Position numbers and translations under genes: made by a program | In this document: one piece after another, positions 32,786 to 44,207 of the stretch | How positions within the stretch are numbered: position 1 is the stretch's first letter | Layout: each line of letters starts with the position of its first letter | The notes under the pieces: model-generated | Database searches by the model: none | Told to the model about the DNA's origin: nothing | Seen by the model: the letters and a program-made list of their open reading frames with translations, nothing else | Origin: Sorex araneus | Taxonomy: Eukaryota > Chordata > Mammalia > Eulipotyphla > Soricidae | Assembly: GCF_027595985.1 (NCBI RefSeq) | Contig: NC_073303.1 | Location: 25,906,565-25,970,564 of the forward strand | DNA length: 64,000 bases | Direction of reading: 5' to 3'

Positions 32786-33317
32786 TCGCCCCGCAGATGA
32801 AAATCCAGAGGCCAGATGCATCAGGGTCCCGAAGGGAAGCCGGACTCCCCGCCGTGCAACTTCCGCTCACGCACCCAGGGGCACCCGCCCGCGCGCTCGG
32901 CAAGGCCCTGTCCATGGGCCTCTCAGACCTGGCGGGCTCCCAAGTCAACTCCTCAGCTTCCTCTTACAAGCCCCCCTCCTCTAGGAAGCCCTCCTTCCCT
33001 GACATGGGAACCCTCCCCGCCTATAAGCCCCCCAAGGGATCCACCCTCACTTTCTCTGTATCCTTGCAGGCCACGCTCGTCCATTAACCAAACTGCTGGC
33101 TCAGCCCTCAAAGCCCATCCGGAATCCGAGCACTTCTTACTCTCCCCGGCTTGCCCCGCGCCACGGGCTAACGCTCACCAACGCCTCTAGCCTGGGCACG
33201 GCCAGCTTTCTTCTCCCTGCAGTTTCTTCTCCCAGGAGCTGCCAGACCCCCTCCACTGGCCTGCCTGGAGCCCCCCCCACAGCCCCCGACTCACCCCCAC
33301 GGTCAAGTCCTTCAGAC

Positions 33318-33475
33318 TCACCCATGGCCAACACCGGGTCTATCCCGGGCATCCCATGCGGTCCCTGGCCCCTCCCGGGAGTGATCTCTGAGTGCAGACC
33401 CAGGAGTCAGCCTAGAGTGGGGGACATGGGGTGTGACACCACCCCTCAAAAGGGGGGGAAAAAAAAAACACAAAA
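33318..33475 (+). mobile_element. SOR-type SINE, 5' truncated
   Basis: Begins ACTCACCCATGGCCAACACC; GGCATCCCATGCGGTCCC and GGGAGTGATCTCTGAGTGC follow. Confidence 0.65.
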
Positions 33476-33754
33476 AACCAAGAGACCCAGCACGATCTGT
33501 CACCTGTCCACCCACACTGCCACACTTCCTGTTTCTCTCCCCCCTCCCCCGCGTTTCTCAAATGCACCAGACACATTCCTGCCTCAGGGCCCTGCCGCTG
33601 CTTGCTCCTTGCTCTCTGTAGCCTCAGACATTTCCCCCAGATCCATGCCCCTGCTCAGTGCTCAACTACCTTCAGGCTCTGGCTCAAATGTTAACCTTTT
33701 CTGTCAGAATGTCCTTGAGAGCTCAGAATAGGAAGAGGAGTAACAAACCGTTAG

Positions 33755-33860
33755 CAGTAGTATCAGGTACAGCAGGGACTCCGGGCAGTGGTGGGTATCC
33801 ATCCCTGGCCTCCGGCATGCAAGGCAGGCACTTAATCACGGAGCCACATCCCGGGGGCCC
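33755..33860 (-). mobile_element. tRNA-Ala-like SINE remnant
   Basis: The minus strand reads CCCGGGATGTGGCTCCGTGA and GCCTGCCTTGCATGCCGGAG. Confidence 0.5.
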
Positions 33861-33861
33861 G

Positions 33862-34145
33862 GGGGTGCTGAGGGGACCTGTGGAGGGTGCTGGGGGTTGA
33901 GCCTGGGTAGGCCACGTGCAAGGCAAGAGCGCTACCCACTCTACTATCTCTCTGGCCCCGAGACTGCTTGAAGCTTTTTTCTCTTTTTGGGTCACACCCA
34001 GCGATGCTCGGGGGTTACTCCTGGCTCTGCGCTCAGGAATTACTCCTGGTGATACTTGGGGGACCATATGGGATGCCAGGGATTGAACCCGGGTCAGCCG
34101 CGTGCGAGGTAAATGCCCTCCCCGCTGTGCTATCGCTCTGGGCCC
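33862..34145 (-). mobile_element. Two SOR-type SINEs
   Basis: 33862-33960 (truncated: GGGTGCTGAGGGGACC to TCTCTCTGGCCCC) and 33975-34145 (full: CTTTTTGGGTCACACCCAGC, box B GATTGAACCCGGG). Confidence 0.82.
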
Positions 34146-34289
34146 TGACTGCTTGAGTTTTTAAAAAGTCAAATACTGTGATTCCCAGAACTCTTCTCTG
34201 ATTCATCTTCTCAGTATACATTTTACTTATGGCTTAATTCCTTTTTCTCCCACATCCACACCCCACTAGGTGAGTCTGTTAAGTCCTAG

Positions 34290-34473
34290 GCTTTGTTTTA
34301 TTTTTTGCATTTTGGGTCACACCCAGCGATGCTCAGGGGTGACTCTTGGCTCTGCACTCAGGAATTACTCCTGGCGGTGCTCAGGGACCATATGGGATGC
34401 CGGGGATCAAACCTGGGTTGGCCTCGTGCAAGGCAAACACCCTACCTGCTGTACTATCATCGCTCTGGCCCCA
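34290..34473 (-). mobile_element. SOR-type SINE
   Basis: CATTTTGGGTCACACCCAGC, box B GGATCAAACCTGGG, TATCATCGCTCTGGCCCC. Confidence 0.87.
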
Positions 34474-34787
34474 CTGGACCTTTGTTTTATTCACTGCTCT
34501 ATCCCCAGGTACTAGAAGGGCAGAAGGGGAAGACCCTCGAGAATATTCTTCTATGTCTCTCTCATTCCCCCTCCTTCCTCCTCCCACACTACTGAAGACC
34601 AGTTAAGTCCTTTACCACCAGACACCAGTCCTGGGCTGGGAAGCCAGAGGACTGAAGCAACGAGCTTGTGGCCAGGAAATGCCCAATCCCCTGCCACCCA
34701 AGGACTGCAAGTCGCTAATTTTTGTACTGAGCACCCAGTACCTCCCAGAAGAGGTCAGAGATAGGGTGAGACTAAATACATCGCTCA

Positions 34788-34944
34788 GGAAGCGGAGAGA
34801 TAGTTCAATGAGCTGCAAACGTGGTTTGTGGGCGGTCCAGGCTCAATCCCTGGCACCGCGTGGTTCCTCAAGCACCACTGGGAGAGACCCCCAAGCACAA
34901 AGCTGGGGAGGGTCCCTGGAGTACTGACAGGAGTAGCCTCCAAA

Positions 34945-34979
<35 letters not shown>
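34788..34979 (+). mobile_element. Old SOR-type SINE with (CA)n tail
   Basis: GGAAGCGGAGAGATAGTTCA head, box B GGCTCAATCCC, then about 16 CA units (34946-34979). Confidence 0.7.
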
Positions 34980-34980
<1 letters not shown>

Positions 34981-35054
34981 TAAATATACTATGTAACCCA
35001 GATAAATAGTATTATTTAGTATTTGCTTTGAGGTGTTTTCGAAGAAAAAGTCCC

Positions 35055-35231
35055 CCCCCTTTTTTTTGCATTTTGGGTCACACCTGGTGATACACAGGGG
35101 TTACTCCTGGCTCTGCACTCAGGAATTATTCCTGGCGGTGCTCATGGGACCATATGGAGTGCTAGGATTCGGACCTGGGTTGGTTGCGTGCAAGACAAAT
35201 GTCCTACCTGCTGTGCTATCGCTCCAGCCCA
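35055..35231 (-). mobile_element. SOR-type SINE
   Basis: CATTTTGGGTCACACCTGGT, box B GATTCGGACCTGGG, CTATCGCTCCAGCCC. Confidence 0.87.
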
Positions 35232-35392
35232 AAAAAAGTACCCCTTTTACTAAGAATTTCAAAAATGCAAAAGTAGAAAGAAAACAGGAAACTATGCAAC
35301 TTCAATGATTACCAACATTTGCCTGTTTGGATTCAGCTCTCCTTGGATCATCTCTGAAGTTCTAGTAAATATTATTATTATTATTATTACTA

Positions 35393-35537
35393 TTTTGCTT
35401 TTTGGGTCACACCCAGCAATGAACAAGGGTTAACTCCTGGCTCTGCACTCAGGAATTACTCCTGGCGGTGCATGGGGGGACCATGTGGGATGCTGGCAAT
35501 TGAACCCGGGTCGGCCGTGTGCTATTGCTCCAGCCCT
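35393..35537 (-). mobile_element. SOR-type SINE with internal deletion
   Basis: Box B GCAATTGAACCCGGG leads straight to GTGTGCTATTGCTCCAGCCC; the interval to box A is lost. Confidence 0.82.
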
Positions 35538-35939
35538 CAGTTCTAGTAAATATTTAATCTAGCTGTTTTCTTGCGACCTGGCCCGTATGTATGTGACAGG
35601 TCCTGGCCTTGTTACCGCTGTATCCCGGCAGCCGTGCCAACCAACCTCTCTGCTCCTGCCAGAAACATGACAGAGACGGACACATTCATTCCGCCACCCG
35701 CACAAGGGCCTCCAGGAAGGTCCAGATTCAGGGCTGTTGAGCTCAAAGTCTGTCCCCGTTCTAGGAATAGAGGGAACTGGGCGAGAGATGCGTCGTGACT
35801 ACAAAAAGAAGCAACACGCCATCGGCTTCACGGCTCTGTCCCGCACCCAATAATCGGGATTTCTGAACGCGTTCACTCGAGGCTGGCCAGTTCAGCGATG
35901 ACCTACTACAGCCGAGGAGCACGGTTCAGGGGACAGCAG

Positions 35940-36288
35940 ACCGGAAAGCAAGCCCAACGGGCTGAGTACAGATGCCGCGAGGGGGAGGCCTGGGCTTGAT
36001 GCTGGCACTGCACGCCCCCAAGACCGCTCGGCACAGCCCCCAGCCAGAGCTGGGTGCCGCCCTCAAACACGGCAGGATGTAGTCCAAAAGCAAGATCAAC
36101 AACAACTCTTTTTGAGGGGGGCACGAGGTGGACTATACCCGTCACTGCTCGGGGCTTATTCTGGCTCTGTGCTCAGGGTTGCTTCTGGTGGGGTTCGGGG
36201 GACCAAATGCAGTGACAGGAACAGGCCCTGGGCCAGCTGAGCGCCGGGCAAGCGCCTGACCTGCTATGCTACCACTCCGCTGCACCCC
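35940..36288. mobile_element. Two old SINE remnants in opposite orientation
   Basis: 35940-36100 plus (GGCTTGATGCTGGCACTGC) and 36105-36288 minus (CACTGCTCGGGGCTTATTCT to CTACCACTCCGC). Confidence 0.5.
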
Positions 36289-36569
36289 CCATCATTTAAA
36301 AAATATGAAGACAACAGATTAACAGAGGGTTAAGAAACTCCAGCCCCTCTCCAAGGACACTGCCAAGGCGGTGGGTGCGAAAGCACAGAAATGATCAGGA
36401 AACAGTGAGTTCTGTGCTTTGAGAGAGATGCAACACTCAGGAGGCAAAAGCTCCTTTCTGAAAAGCCCGACTGCAGGACTCCAAGCCCGGCCTTTGGCCC
36501 TCTACCATAGTTCCTGCTATCAGGCCACTGACATCCATTAGAGTTCAGGGAAGGGGGCAGTCCACGGAA

Positions 36570-36753
36570 TATTTTTTTTTTTTTTTTGCTTTTTGGGTCA
36601 CACCCGGTGATGCACAGGGGCTACTCCTGGCTCATGTACTCAGGAATTAACTCCTGGTGGTGCTCGGGGGACCTTATGGGATGTTGGGAATTGAACCTGG
36701 GTCGGCCGCGTGCAAGGCAAACGCCCTACCCGCTGTGCTATCGCTCCAGCCCC
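36570..36753 (-). mobile_element. SOR-type SINE, CATGAG variant
   Basis: T-run, GCTTTTTGGGTCACACCCGG, CCTGGCTCATGTACTCAGG, box B GAATTGAACCTGGG. Confidence 0.88.
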
Positions 36754-37305
36754 GGGATGTGGTGCTTTAATGGTACATTTTGCCATTCCCCATCCAGTCT
36801 TCCGGTGGGAGGGGACGGAGAAGTCCTCCCAGAGCTGGGGAAACAAAGGGGCCCATTCAAAGCTGGCAGAGGCTGGCATTCAAAGCGTTCTACCCTGAGG
36901 GAAGAGACAGCCAGGCTTCAGAAGCAGGCGGGATCCTGGGAGCCCCTCAAGGAGACCCAGCAGCCGATGGCGAAGGCGCCCCAAGGCCTCTCTCCTTTCT
37001 GCGCCCCAAAGAACTGACTGGTACCCTGATTAGTATGGCGAGCCGCCAGGGGAGAGTGGCACTTCAGCGGACAAGCCGAAGAGGCCAGGGGAGTCTGCTC
37101 AGACAATCCTGAGTGAAGGAGTGAGGGCTGGTCACTCGTGTGCGCCTGAGTCACACCAGCGGCCAGGAAAGGCTATGTCCAGAGCGGGGACAGGAGGAGA
37201 GCTACAGCGGCAGCAGCTTATCAGGAGGGAGGCTGGAAGGAGAAGAAGCTGTGAGAAGGGACAGGAGCACAGACAGGGAAGGCCCAGACTTACAAGGACA
37301 TCACT

Positions 37306-37503
37306 GGGGCTGGAGCAACAGTACAGGAAGGGCGTTTGCCTTGCACGTGGCTGACCCAGGTTCGATTCCCTGCATCCCATATGGTCCCCTGAGCACCGCC
37401 AGGAGGAATTCATGAGTGCATGAGCCAGGAGTAGTCCTGAGCATCGCCGGGTGTGACCCAAAGAGCAAAAACAAACAAACAAAAACCAAAACAACAACAA
37501 CAA
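37306..37503 (+). mobile_element. SOR-type SINE, CATGAG variant
   Basis: GGGGCTGGAGCAACAGTAC, box B GGTTCGATTCCC, GAGTGCATGAGCCAGGAG, AACAAACAAAC tail. Confidence 0.88.
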
Positions 37504-37639
37504 CAGGGACATCAGTGATGGAAACGAGGAAGATGCCATGAGAATCTGGGAATGGCGAGATGGGTCCAACCGGACACCGAGCAGCATAGGAAGAGGCTGG
37601 GTCTTAGGGTGGGACAATCGCTAAGAAGGACAGAGAGAG

Positions 37640-37795
37640 GGTCCAATAGGTAGGTCAAGCCGGTTTGAATCCCGGCACTGCATATATTTATTTCCCTGTC
37701 CCCCAGCATCGCAAGGAGTGATCCCTGAGCACAGAGCCTGGAGTAAGTCCTGAGCACGGCTGGTGTGTCTCCAAAATAAAAAAAAAAAACCAACC
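37640..37795 (+). mobile_element. SOR-type SINE, 5' truncated
   Basis: Box B GGTTTGAATCCCGGC, GGAGTGATCCCTGAGCACAG, A12 tail. Confidence 0.7.
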
Positions 37796-38124
37796 CAAAA
37801 GGCAGGTCAGTGTGAGCACGGAGGGGGCTGGGTAACAGACTCCAGCAGAGGAAGGGCTGATAGGTGAAGGTTTCAGGTAACAGGCGGTGGCCAAGAACAG
37901 CAGGGACAGAGAGAACACGGCAGGAGCTGAAAATAGAAGGAGATCATGTGGTAAGCCGCCCCTGGGCTGGAGGGGCTGACCTGGGTGTGAGGACCTGGGG
38001 AGGTCCCAGGGAGACGGGAGGTACCTCAGGGGGGAGTGTGAGCAAGAATCCAGGGCTCCGGAGGGTGAGACAGAGGCTGGGGACGTGGGCAACGGAGGAA
38101 GGAAGGTATTTCAGAGCAGGGGGC

Positions 38125-38970
38125 CCAGGCAACTACTTTGGCCTTTTGAAAGACAACATGGACACTCCTCAAAAAGCCAGGAATTGAGCTTCCCTTACAA
38201 TCAGCAATTCCACTCCCGGAAATACTCCCCAACGAAGCAGAAAGCAGTAAAGACATCTGCACCCCTCTGTTCACCGCAGCGCTGTTCACAAAAGCCAAAA
38301 TCTGGGAACAACCCAAAGGCCCACGAACGGGTAGCTGACTACCAAAGAAACTATGGTGCACCCACACGATGGGATATTACTCAACTTCAAGAAAAGATAA
38401 AGTCATGCAATGTGCTGCAATGCGAACGGGTCTGGAGAGTATCAGGCTGAGTGAGATCAGCCAGGAGGAGACCCAGAAATTTCTCTCTCACGTGTAGGAT
38501 ATAAAGAAACTTTATATTAGAAACAAAGAGCAGAACTGGTCATCAGCAGGAAACTTGGCACAGGGGCGGGGGTGAGGGGACAGAGAACACTTGGCAATGG
38601 GGGAGGGGAAAAGTGCCTGCCACTGAGGCAGGCTGGGGGGCGGGAGGGAAAGTGGGGATGTTGGTGAAGGGTGATGGTCATGGGTGAAGGGACTGGTTTT
38701 TTTGTTTGTTTGTTTTTTTACTTTTTGGGTCACACCCAGCAATGCACAGGAGTTACTCCTGGCTCTGCACTCAGGAATTACTCCTGGCGGTGCTTGGGCA
38801 CCATATGGGATGCCGGGGATCGAACCTGGGCCGGCCGCATACAAGGCAAATGCCCTCCCTGCTGTGCTATTGCTCTGGCCCAGGTGAAGGGACTGGTGTT
38901 GGAACAATATAAGCCTGAAACTCAACCACAAATATCTTTGTAACTCTGTAATTCATGGGGATTCCAGAAA
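38125..38970 (+). mobile_element. L1 3' end interrupted by a SINE
   Basis: Matches the L1 ORF2 end (AAAGACAACATGGACACTCC, ACTATGGTGCACCCACACGA) and 3' UTR (GAAACTCAACCACAAATATC). A minus-strand SOR-type SINE (38697-38883) splits it, with GTGAAGGGACTGGT duplicated at the junctions. Confidence 0.85.
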
Positions 38971-39385
38971 AATAAATGAATAAATGAAGAGGCGGGGTTC
39001 CAGACCCAAACACCAGGGACAGGTTAAGCCACGGGACGAGAAAGGACACAGAAAACTTGGGGGATCAGACAGTGAGGGAGGGAGGGAGGGAATGTCGGCC
39101 TCAGAATTCAATTAACAACAGACACAAAAACCGGGAACGAAAGGCTGAGGAGGATGTGGAAAACTTGGTAAGTTTCATTCAGGGCAAGACAGAAAACAGA
39201 ATAAGCAGGTTTTGAAAACCGGGTTCAAATCACAGCTGTTTGCTACCTGAGTTTCATTTTCTCCACTTACGACCAAACTGGACAAACGAAAAGGGGGGGA
39301 AAAAAGGACGGTAAGGGGAAGTACACTGAAATAATTCTCTCTTGGGATGGTTGAGAGAGACGCTTTATCTGTCCACTCAGAGCTC

Positions 39386-39405
39386 GCCAGACAGAGGGCG
39401 CCGGG
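39386..39405 (+). promoter_or_regulatory. CTCF-like motif
   Basis: GCCAGACAGAGGGCGCCGGG resembles the CTCF core (CCASYAGRGGGCGC). Motif evidence only. Confidence 0.3.
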
Positions 39406-39844
39406 CAGTAGGCGGCAATCACTCGGGAAGGAGAGACAGGAGGAGGCTGGCAGAGGGGAGAAGGTGGGCTGCTAGGAGGCCAGGGGTAGAAAGATCCCAC
39501 AAGGTGTGCGTCCCTGCGGAGTCTCGAGCACTGGGACAGGAGCAGAACCAGTCGGAGCCTCTCGGCTTCTGTGGAAGCTTAGGGCTCCCCACAGGCTGGG
39601 CATGGCACCATTATCTCCCTCTCCCTGAGGAGAAGGGTGCAGACAGGCTAAACGGGGTGCCCGAGGGCGAGAGCCGAGGGTCACGGCCCTTCCTGGAGGA
39701 ATGCAGGCCTCAGCACATTTGCACATTCCGGGGCTCAGAAACATTGAGAAACTAACTGGGGAGGCCTGATGAGGGGACACAGGTATGGACCACTAAGTGC
39801 AGGGGGTAGCAGGCCAGGGGAATCAAGGGTAAAGGGCAGTGGAG

Positions 39845-40028
39845 TGGGGCTGGAGCGATAGCACAGCGGGTGGCGGGTAGGGCGTTTGCCTTGCACAAGG
39901 CTGACCTGGGTTCGATTCCCAGCATCCCATATGGTCCCCTGAGCACCGCCAGGAGTAATTCCTGAGAGCAGAGCCAGGAGTAACCCCTGAGCATTGCCAG
40001 GTGTGACCCAAAATAAAAAAAAAAAAAG
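39845..40028 (+). mobile_element. SOR-type SINE with GGGTGGC insertion
   Basis: Full length; GCGGGTGGCGGGTAGGGCG shows a 7 bp doubling in box A's downstream flank. A11 tail. Confidence 0.9.
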
Positions 40029-40735
40029 GCCAGTGAAGCCAGTGGACCCTGGGCTCGGGGGCAGGGCTGCAAAAGAGCACTGGGCATGGACCTTCATAGC
40101 CGGAAAGAGGTGAGAGGCCCCCTACCCCACTGTATCACAATACAGGTGACAAACTGACTTCTCCCGGGTCCGCCACCACAGCAGGGACAGACCTGGGGCC
40201 TGAATCTGGAACCACCCAGTCAAACCGCCGACCGGGTTCCTAATTCACATTCATGTCTCCAGCCTCCAGGGCACCTGCGTGGCGGCACTGGGGCGCTGGG
40301 AAGTCATGTGCTGATTGACACTTGGGGGTTGGTGGCGGGGGAAGGGGCTGGAGGTGGAGAGGAACGTCAGCGGGGTGGTTTCGGGGTGAAAGGCGCAGAT
40401 GTGAGGGGGGTCACGAGGCTGCGGGCCAGAGAGCTTAGCAAACACTGGAGGTTTTGTCAACTGACCACTGAGTGGCAAACAACTGCGGAGAGGCTGGCCC
40501 CGGGGAAGCCACCAGGTCCGTGGGCGGCACAGGGCGGATTTGGGGAGGAGGTGGCCGGTGGGGTCACCACCCAGGAGGACTGCGGGTCACGTGGCTCACT
40601 GGCTTCGGGTTTGAGGAAGTCACTGGGTTTGTGGGTCCCGGGGCAGCGCCGGGAGGGGGTAGGAGGACATGCCCGGCGGGGCTGAGCCCGGGAATGAGAA
40701 AACGCGGGTTCCCCGGCGCGGTCTTAAGGGTTAGC

Positions 40736-40770
40736 GGGTGGGGGGTGGGGGTGGGGGTGGGGGGGTGGAT
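40736..40770 (+). other. G-rich tract (G-quadruplex motif)
   Basis: Repeated GTGGGGGTGGGGGTG on the plus strand, template side of ZNF76 exon 1 if transcription crosses it. It lies inside the CpG island. Confidence 0.6.
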
Positions 40771-41208
40771 CGCGGCGGTGGGGCCGGCGCCGTCTCGGGG
40801 TGGGGTTTGGGGGATCGCGGCGGGGGAGGCGCGTGGAGGGGCCGGGTGGGGGAGGGGCAGGCCGCCGGGCTCGGGACCCTCCTTCCGCCGCCCCCCGCCG
40901 CCGCCCCCCACCCGCCGCCCCGCCGCGCCCGCCGCCCGCCCGGCCCGCCGCCCCCCGCCGCCGCTTGCCTCGCGCGGTCTCCAGGTTCCCGGGCCGCCGC
41001 ACTTTTCCTCCGCTCCCGGCGCGCCTCGCCCGGGCCCCGGAACCTGGCTGGGCGCGTCCGGGCCCCGCGCCGCCCCCGCCCCCGCGCCGGCCGCGAATCC
41101 CGGTTCCGGGGCCCGCCGAGCCCGGGAGGCCGGCGCCGGCCTCTAACGCTGCCCGCGGCCGCCCGGCCGGGTGACGCACCGCCAGGCCCGGCGCCCGGGA
41201 GGGCGTCA

Positions 41209-41216
41209 TGACGTCA
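41209..41216. promoter_or_regulatory. CRE (CREB/ATF site) TGACGTCA
   Basis: A perfect palindromic TGACGTCA sits inside the ZNF76 CpG island, flanked by GCGTCA and CACGCG. Full CREs in CpG islands usually lie close to the transcription start and bind CREB/ATF factors. Confidence 0.65.
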
Positions 41217-41481
41217 CGCGCCCCGGTCGGGGCCGGGTCGTCGCCATGGCGACGGGGGCCGCCACCTGCTCCGCCCCCAGCGCCCCGGGGTCCCGCGCGC
41301 CCCCCGCCAAGCGCCTTAAGTTGCGCTCAGCTCCACCCCCCTCCACCCGCAGGCGATGGGGGTCCTGGAGAAGCCACCGCGGGTCCATTCCGGCTGGGGA
41401 TCAAGCTGAGGGCCCATCACCCCTCCACCCCCCACCCCAGCTCGGTCTCTAAACCCGCCAAGCCCGGGAGGGACTGCTAGG

Positions 41482-41637
41482 TGGTGGTTTGGGGGGGCAC
41501 ACCCGGCAGTGCTCAGGGGTCACTCCTGGTGGGCTCCATGGGGAGGGGGGACCATATGGGATGTTGGGGATCGAACCTGGGACGCCACGTGCAAGGCAAG
41601 CAAGCGCCCTAGGCGCTGTATTGTCGCTCCAGCCCCA
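41482..41637 (-). mobile_element. SOR-type SINE next to the ZNF76 promoter
   Basis: GGGGGCACACCCGGCAGTGC, box B GGATCGAACCTGGG, TTGTCGCTCCAGCCCC. Confidence 0.85.
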
Positions 41638-41934
41638 CAACTGGGTTCCGATATTTAATAGTTACAGCGTGATTTACGGCGTCTGCATTGCAGCAATGCG
41701 AGCACAGAGCTGTAGAGGGTCAAAGGAGGAACCTCGGACGGACTGCAGACAGGCTAGCTGACGTTTAGGGATGCAGACCAGAGAGCTTCTTTGCAGCTGT
41801 TCATTTGCAGGGAGTGAGGAATTGGGGGGATTTTAAGGGAACATGGAAAGGAAGTTAAGGGGTCCAAGGACGCAGCGCGGGGTCAAAGGACACCGCTTTG
41901 CCAGGAGGCTGACCCTACTTCCATGCCAGATGGG

Positions 41935-42095
41935 TGTGTTGCTGCCTCACCCTGCACTGCCTGGGAACTGTTTCTGGCTCTGCGCTCAGGGATCATTCCT
42001 GAGGGTGTTCACAGACCACTTGTGAACCTGGGGATTAAACTGGTCTTGGCAAGTGCTTTACCCTTTGGACTATGTTCGTGCACCCCACCTCTGAA
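41935..42095 (-). mobile_element. Decayed SOR-type SINE
   Basis: TTCTGGCTCTGCGCTCAGGG, GGGGATTAAACTGGTCTTGG. Confidence 0.5.
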
Positions 42096-42237
42096 TTTAA
42101 CTTCTAAAAAAATTGTTCTTTTGGGGGTCAGTACTCAGGTATCTGGTCAGATCAGTCCGTACAGGGCAGCTCATTACCTGCTTTACATCTCTCCACCGCT
42201 GCCTCCGTTTCCCAGTTTACATTTTCAAACAGGGCTC

Positions 42238-42395
42238 GCGTGAAAGAACAGCAGGTCCAGCGCTTGTCTTGCATGCAACTGACCAGCGTTCTATCCTCAG
42301 CATCCCATCTGGCCCCCCCGGAGTAATCCCTGAGCACAAAGCCAGGCATAAACAGGACTGGTATGGCACAAAAACCAAAATAAACAAATAGTAAG
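42238..42395 (+). mobile_element. SOR-type SINE
   Basis: CAGCGCTTGTCTTGCATGC, box B CGTTCTATCCTCAGCATCCC, AAAACCAAAATAAAC tail. Confidence 0.7.
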
Positions 42396-42537
42396 ATAAA
42401 TTTAAAAGTATTTCAATAAACAAGAAACATTTACAAAGTATTAGATTGAGTTTGCTCTGTCAAGCCTGTGTTCTCTCTTGAACACTACTTAGCCCTCTCT
42501 AGGTTTTTCCATCCTGGAGAAGCTCGTGTTCTCTCTC

Positions 42538-42538
42538 T

Positions 42539-42581
<43 letters not shown>

Positions 42582-42822
42582 CCTCTCTCCCTCCCTCCCT
42601 CGCTCTCTCTTTCATCTTTTCTCTCTTTCTCTCTTTCATCTTTTCTCTCTGTCTCTCTTTCATCTTTGAGCCACACCCGGCAATGCTCAGGCAATGCTGC
42701 ACACTGTGCAGTCAGGAATTACTCCTGGTGGTTCCGGGAACCCTGTAGAATGCTAAGATCAAACCTGGGTTGGATGCATGCAAGGCACATGCCCTACCCA
42801 CTGTACTATCTCTCCAGCCCCT
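42538..42822 (-). mobile_element. SOR-type SINE with a CT-rich tail tract
   Basis: CT/CTTT repeat (42538-42664) leads into GAGCCACACCCGGCAATGCT; ends TATCTCTCCAGCCCC at 42822. Confidence 0.82.
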
Positions 42823-43389
42823 TGTTTCTTGTTTTCTCTTGAACACACACTCCTCTTTTACTCTCCCCTCAAGTCTTTCTAAGTAAACTTTATCCAGTGA
42901 AAATTATCTTGCTTTACACATGCGTGGTGCACACACACACACACACAAAGTATTAGGTTGGGCTTAGAATATCAAAACTGAAAGCTTGAGATATCTAAAC
43001 GGGTTATAGATATATTTAGATACTAGATACTAGAGAATCTAAACAGAAAATTTAGATTAGTGACATTCTTTAGACCCTCCCCCGTCTGAAGAGCTTACCT
43101 CTTTCCATGTTCGATAATCCTTCTTTCCTTCCAGATGCCAAGATCTTGAACTCTGCCATGCCAGAGTTGCAAGAGGTTTTCAGTTTAGGGGAGCAGCCAG
43201 TGACCATGACTGATGGCCCACTCTTTTTAAATTTGGTTTGGTGGAGGGGGGGGAGCCACCTAGAGGTGTTCGAGGGCTGCTCCAGGCAGTGCTGGGGGAC
43301 CTTCTGCCACCTGGGATCTGAAAGGGCTCCCCACACACGAAACCAGTTTTCCCGCCTCTCCCTGCCTTAATGGCCCATTTTGGGGTTTT

Positions 43390-43558
43390 TTCTGTTTGTT
43401 TGTTTGGGGGCCACACCAGACAATGCCCAGGAGTTATTCCTTCTCTGCACTCAGGAATTACTCCTGGTGGTGCTTGGGGGAATATATGAGGTGCCAGGGA
43501 TCAAACCCGGGCTGGCTGTGTGCAAGGCAAATGCCCTGCCCTCTGTACTCTGGCCCCT
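43390..43558 (-). mobile_element. SOR-type SINE
   Basis: GGGGGCCACACCAGACAATG, box B GGATCAAACCCGGG, TACTCTGGCCCC. Confidence 0.82.
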
Positions 43559-43920
43559 GATAAGATATTTTTCGTTAGACACAGAGAAAAAGTATTTTGT
43601 CCTGTTAGCATAAGCTGATTAGAAAAAGAGCAGAGGTAGAACTCACCACACAGTCCTGCTTTGTCTCTGCCCTCCAAGGTTTCCTGCCACTTTTTTATTC
43701 TATAATTAAAAATTTATATTTGTCTTTTGTTACATTCTCAGCAGATCCTAATCTGATTGATGAATCACTTCTTCCATTACACATTTAACAAAAAAAAAAA
43801 AAAGGGAAACGTGTCTAAAGCTAAATGATAGTATTATGGTGAGGAATGTCAGGTCCTCTGGAGATCAGCTGAAGAATATACTTTGGAAAGGAGGATTGAA
43901 GATGATTTCTAAAAGCTTCT

Positions 43921-44135
43921 GTTTTTTTTTTTGTTTGTTTGTTTGTTTGTTTTTTTGGCTTTTTGGGTCACACCTGGCCATGCACAGGGGTTACTCCTGG
44001 CTCTGCACTCAGGAATTACTCCTGGCGGTGCTCAGGGGACCCTATGGGATGCTGGGATTTGAACCTGGGTCGGCCACGTACAAGGCAAACGCCCTACCTG
44101 CTGTGCTATCGCTCCAGCCCCAGCTTCTGTTTTTT
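43921..44135 (-). mobile_element. SOR-type SINE with target-site duplication
   Basis: AGCTTCTGTTTTTT occurs on both sides. Full length, box B TTTGAACCTGGG. Confidence 0.9.
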
Positions 44136-44207
44136 CTGACCTTCAAGCCTCCTTACCCTAACAAACCATATAGATAATGGTGTTCTTCTGACCTTTCTGT
44201 TGGGGGG

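Larger units (their letters stand above)
20816..40650 (-). other. ZNF76 intron 1
   Basis: About 20 kb with more than 40 SINE pieces, three L1 3' fragments and several CA/TA microsatellites. The longer unique stretches are 21290-22540, 23900-24180, 29820-30140, 30690-31335, 31710-32350, 32790-33320, 36760-37300, 38970-39845 and 40030-40650. I see no coding exon in them. Confidence 0.7.
40650..41350 (-). promoter_or_regulatory. ZNF76: ZNF76 CpG-island promoter with non-coding exon 1
   Basis: CpG-dense sequence with CCGCC and CGGCC runs lies upstream of the ZNF76 coding exons on the minus strand, and no SINE occurs from 40029 to 41481. It contains a palindromic CRE (41209-41216), a GTGACGC half-site about 40 bases to its left and a G-rich tract at 40736-40770. 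No TATA box is visible. The placement of exon 1 here is inferred from position and base composition. Confidence 0.7.

Noticed and set aside
40472-41211. Gly/Pro/Arg-rich frames of 90-224 codons
   Set aside because: CpG-island composition lowers stop frequency. No domain and no conserved splice pattern.
41246-41452. Plus-strand ATG in good context at the ZNF76 promoter
   Set aside because: The 68-codon frame has no recognisable homology. It may reflect divergent transcription but is not supported as a gene.
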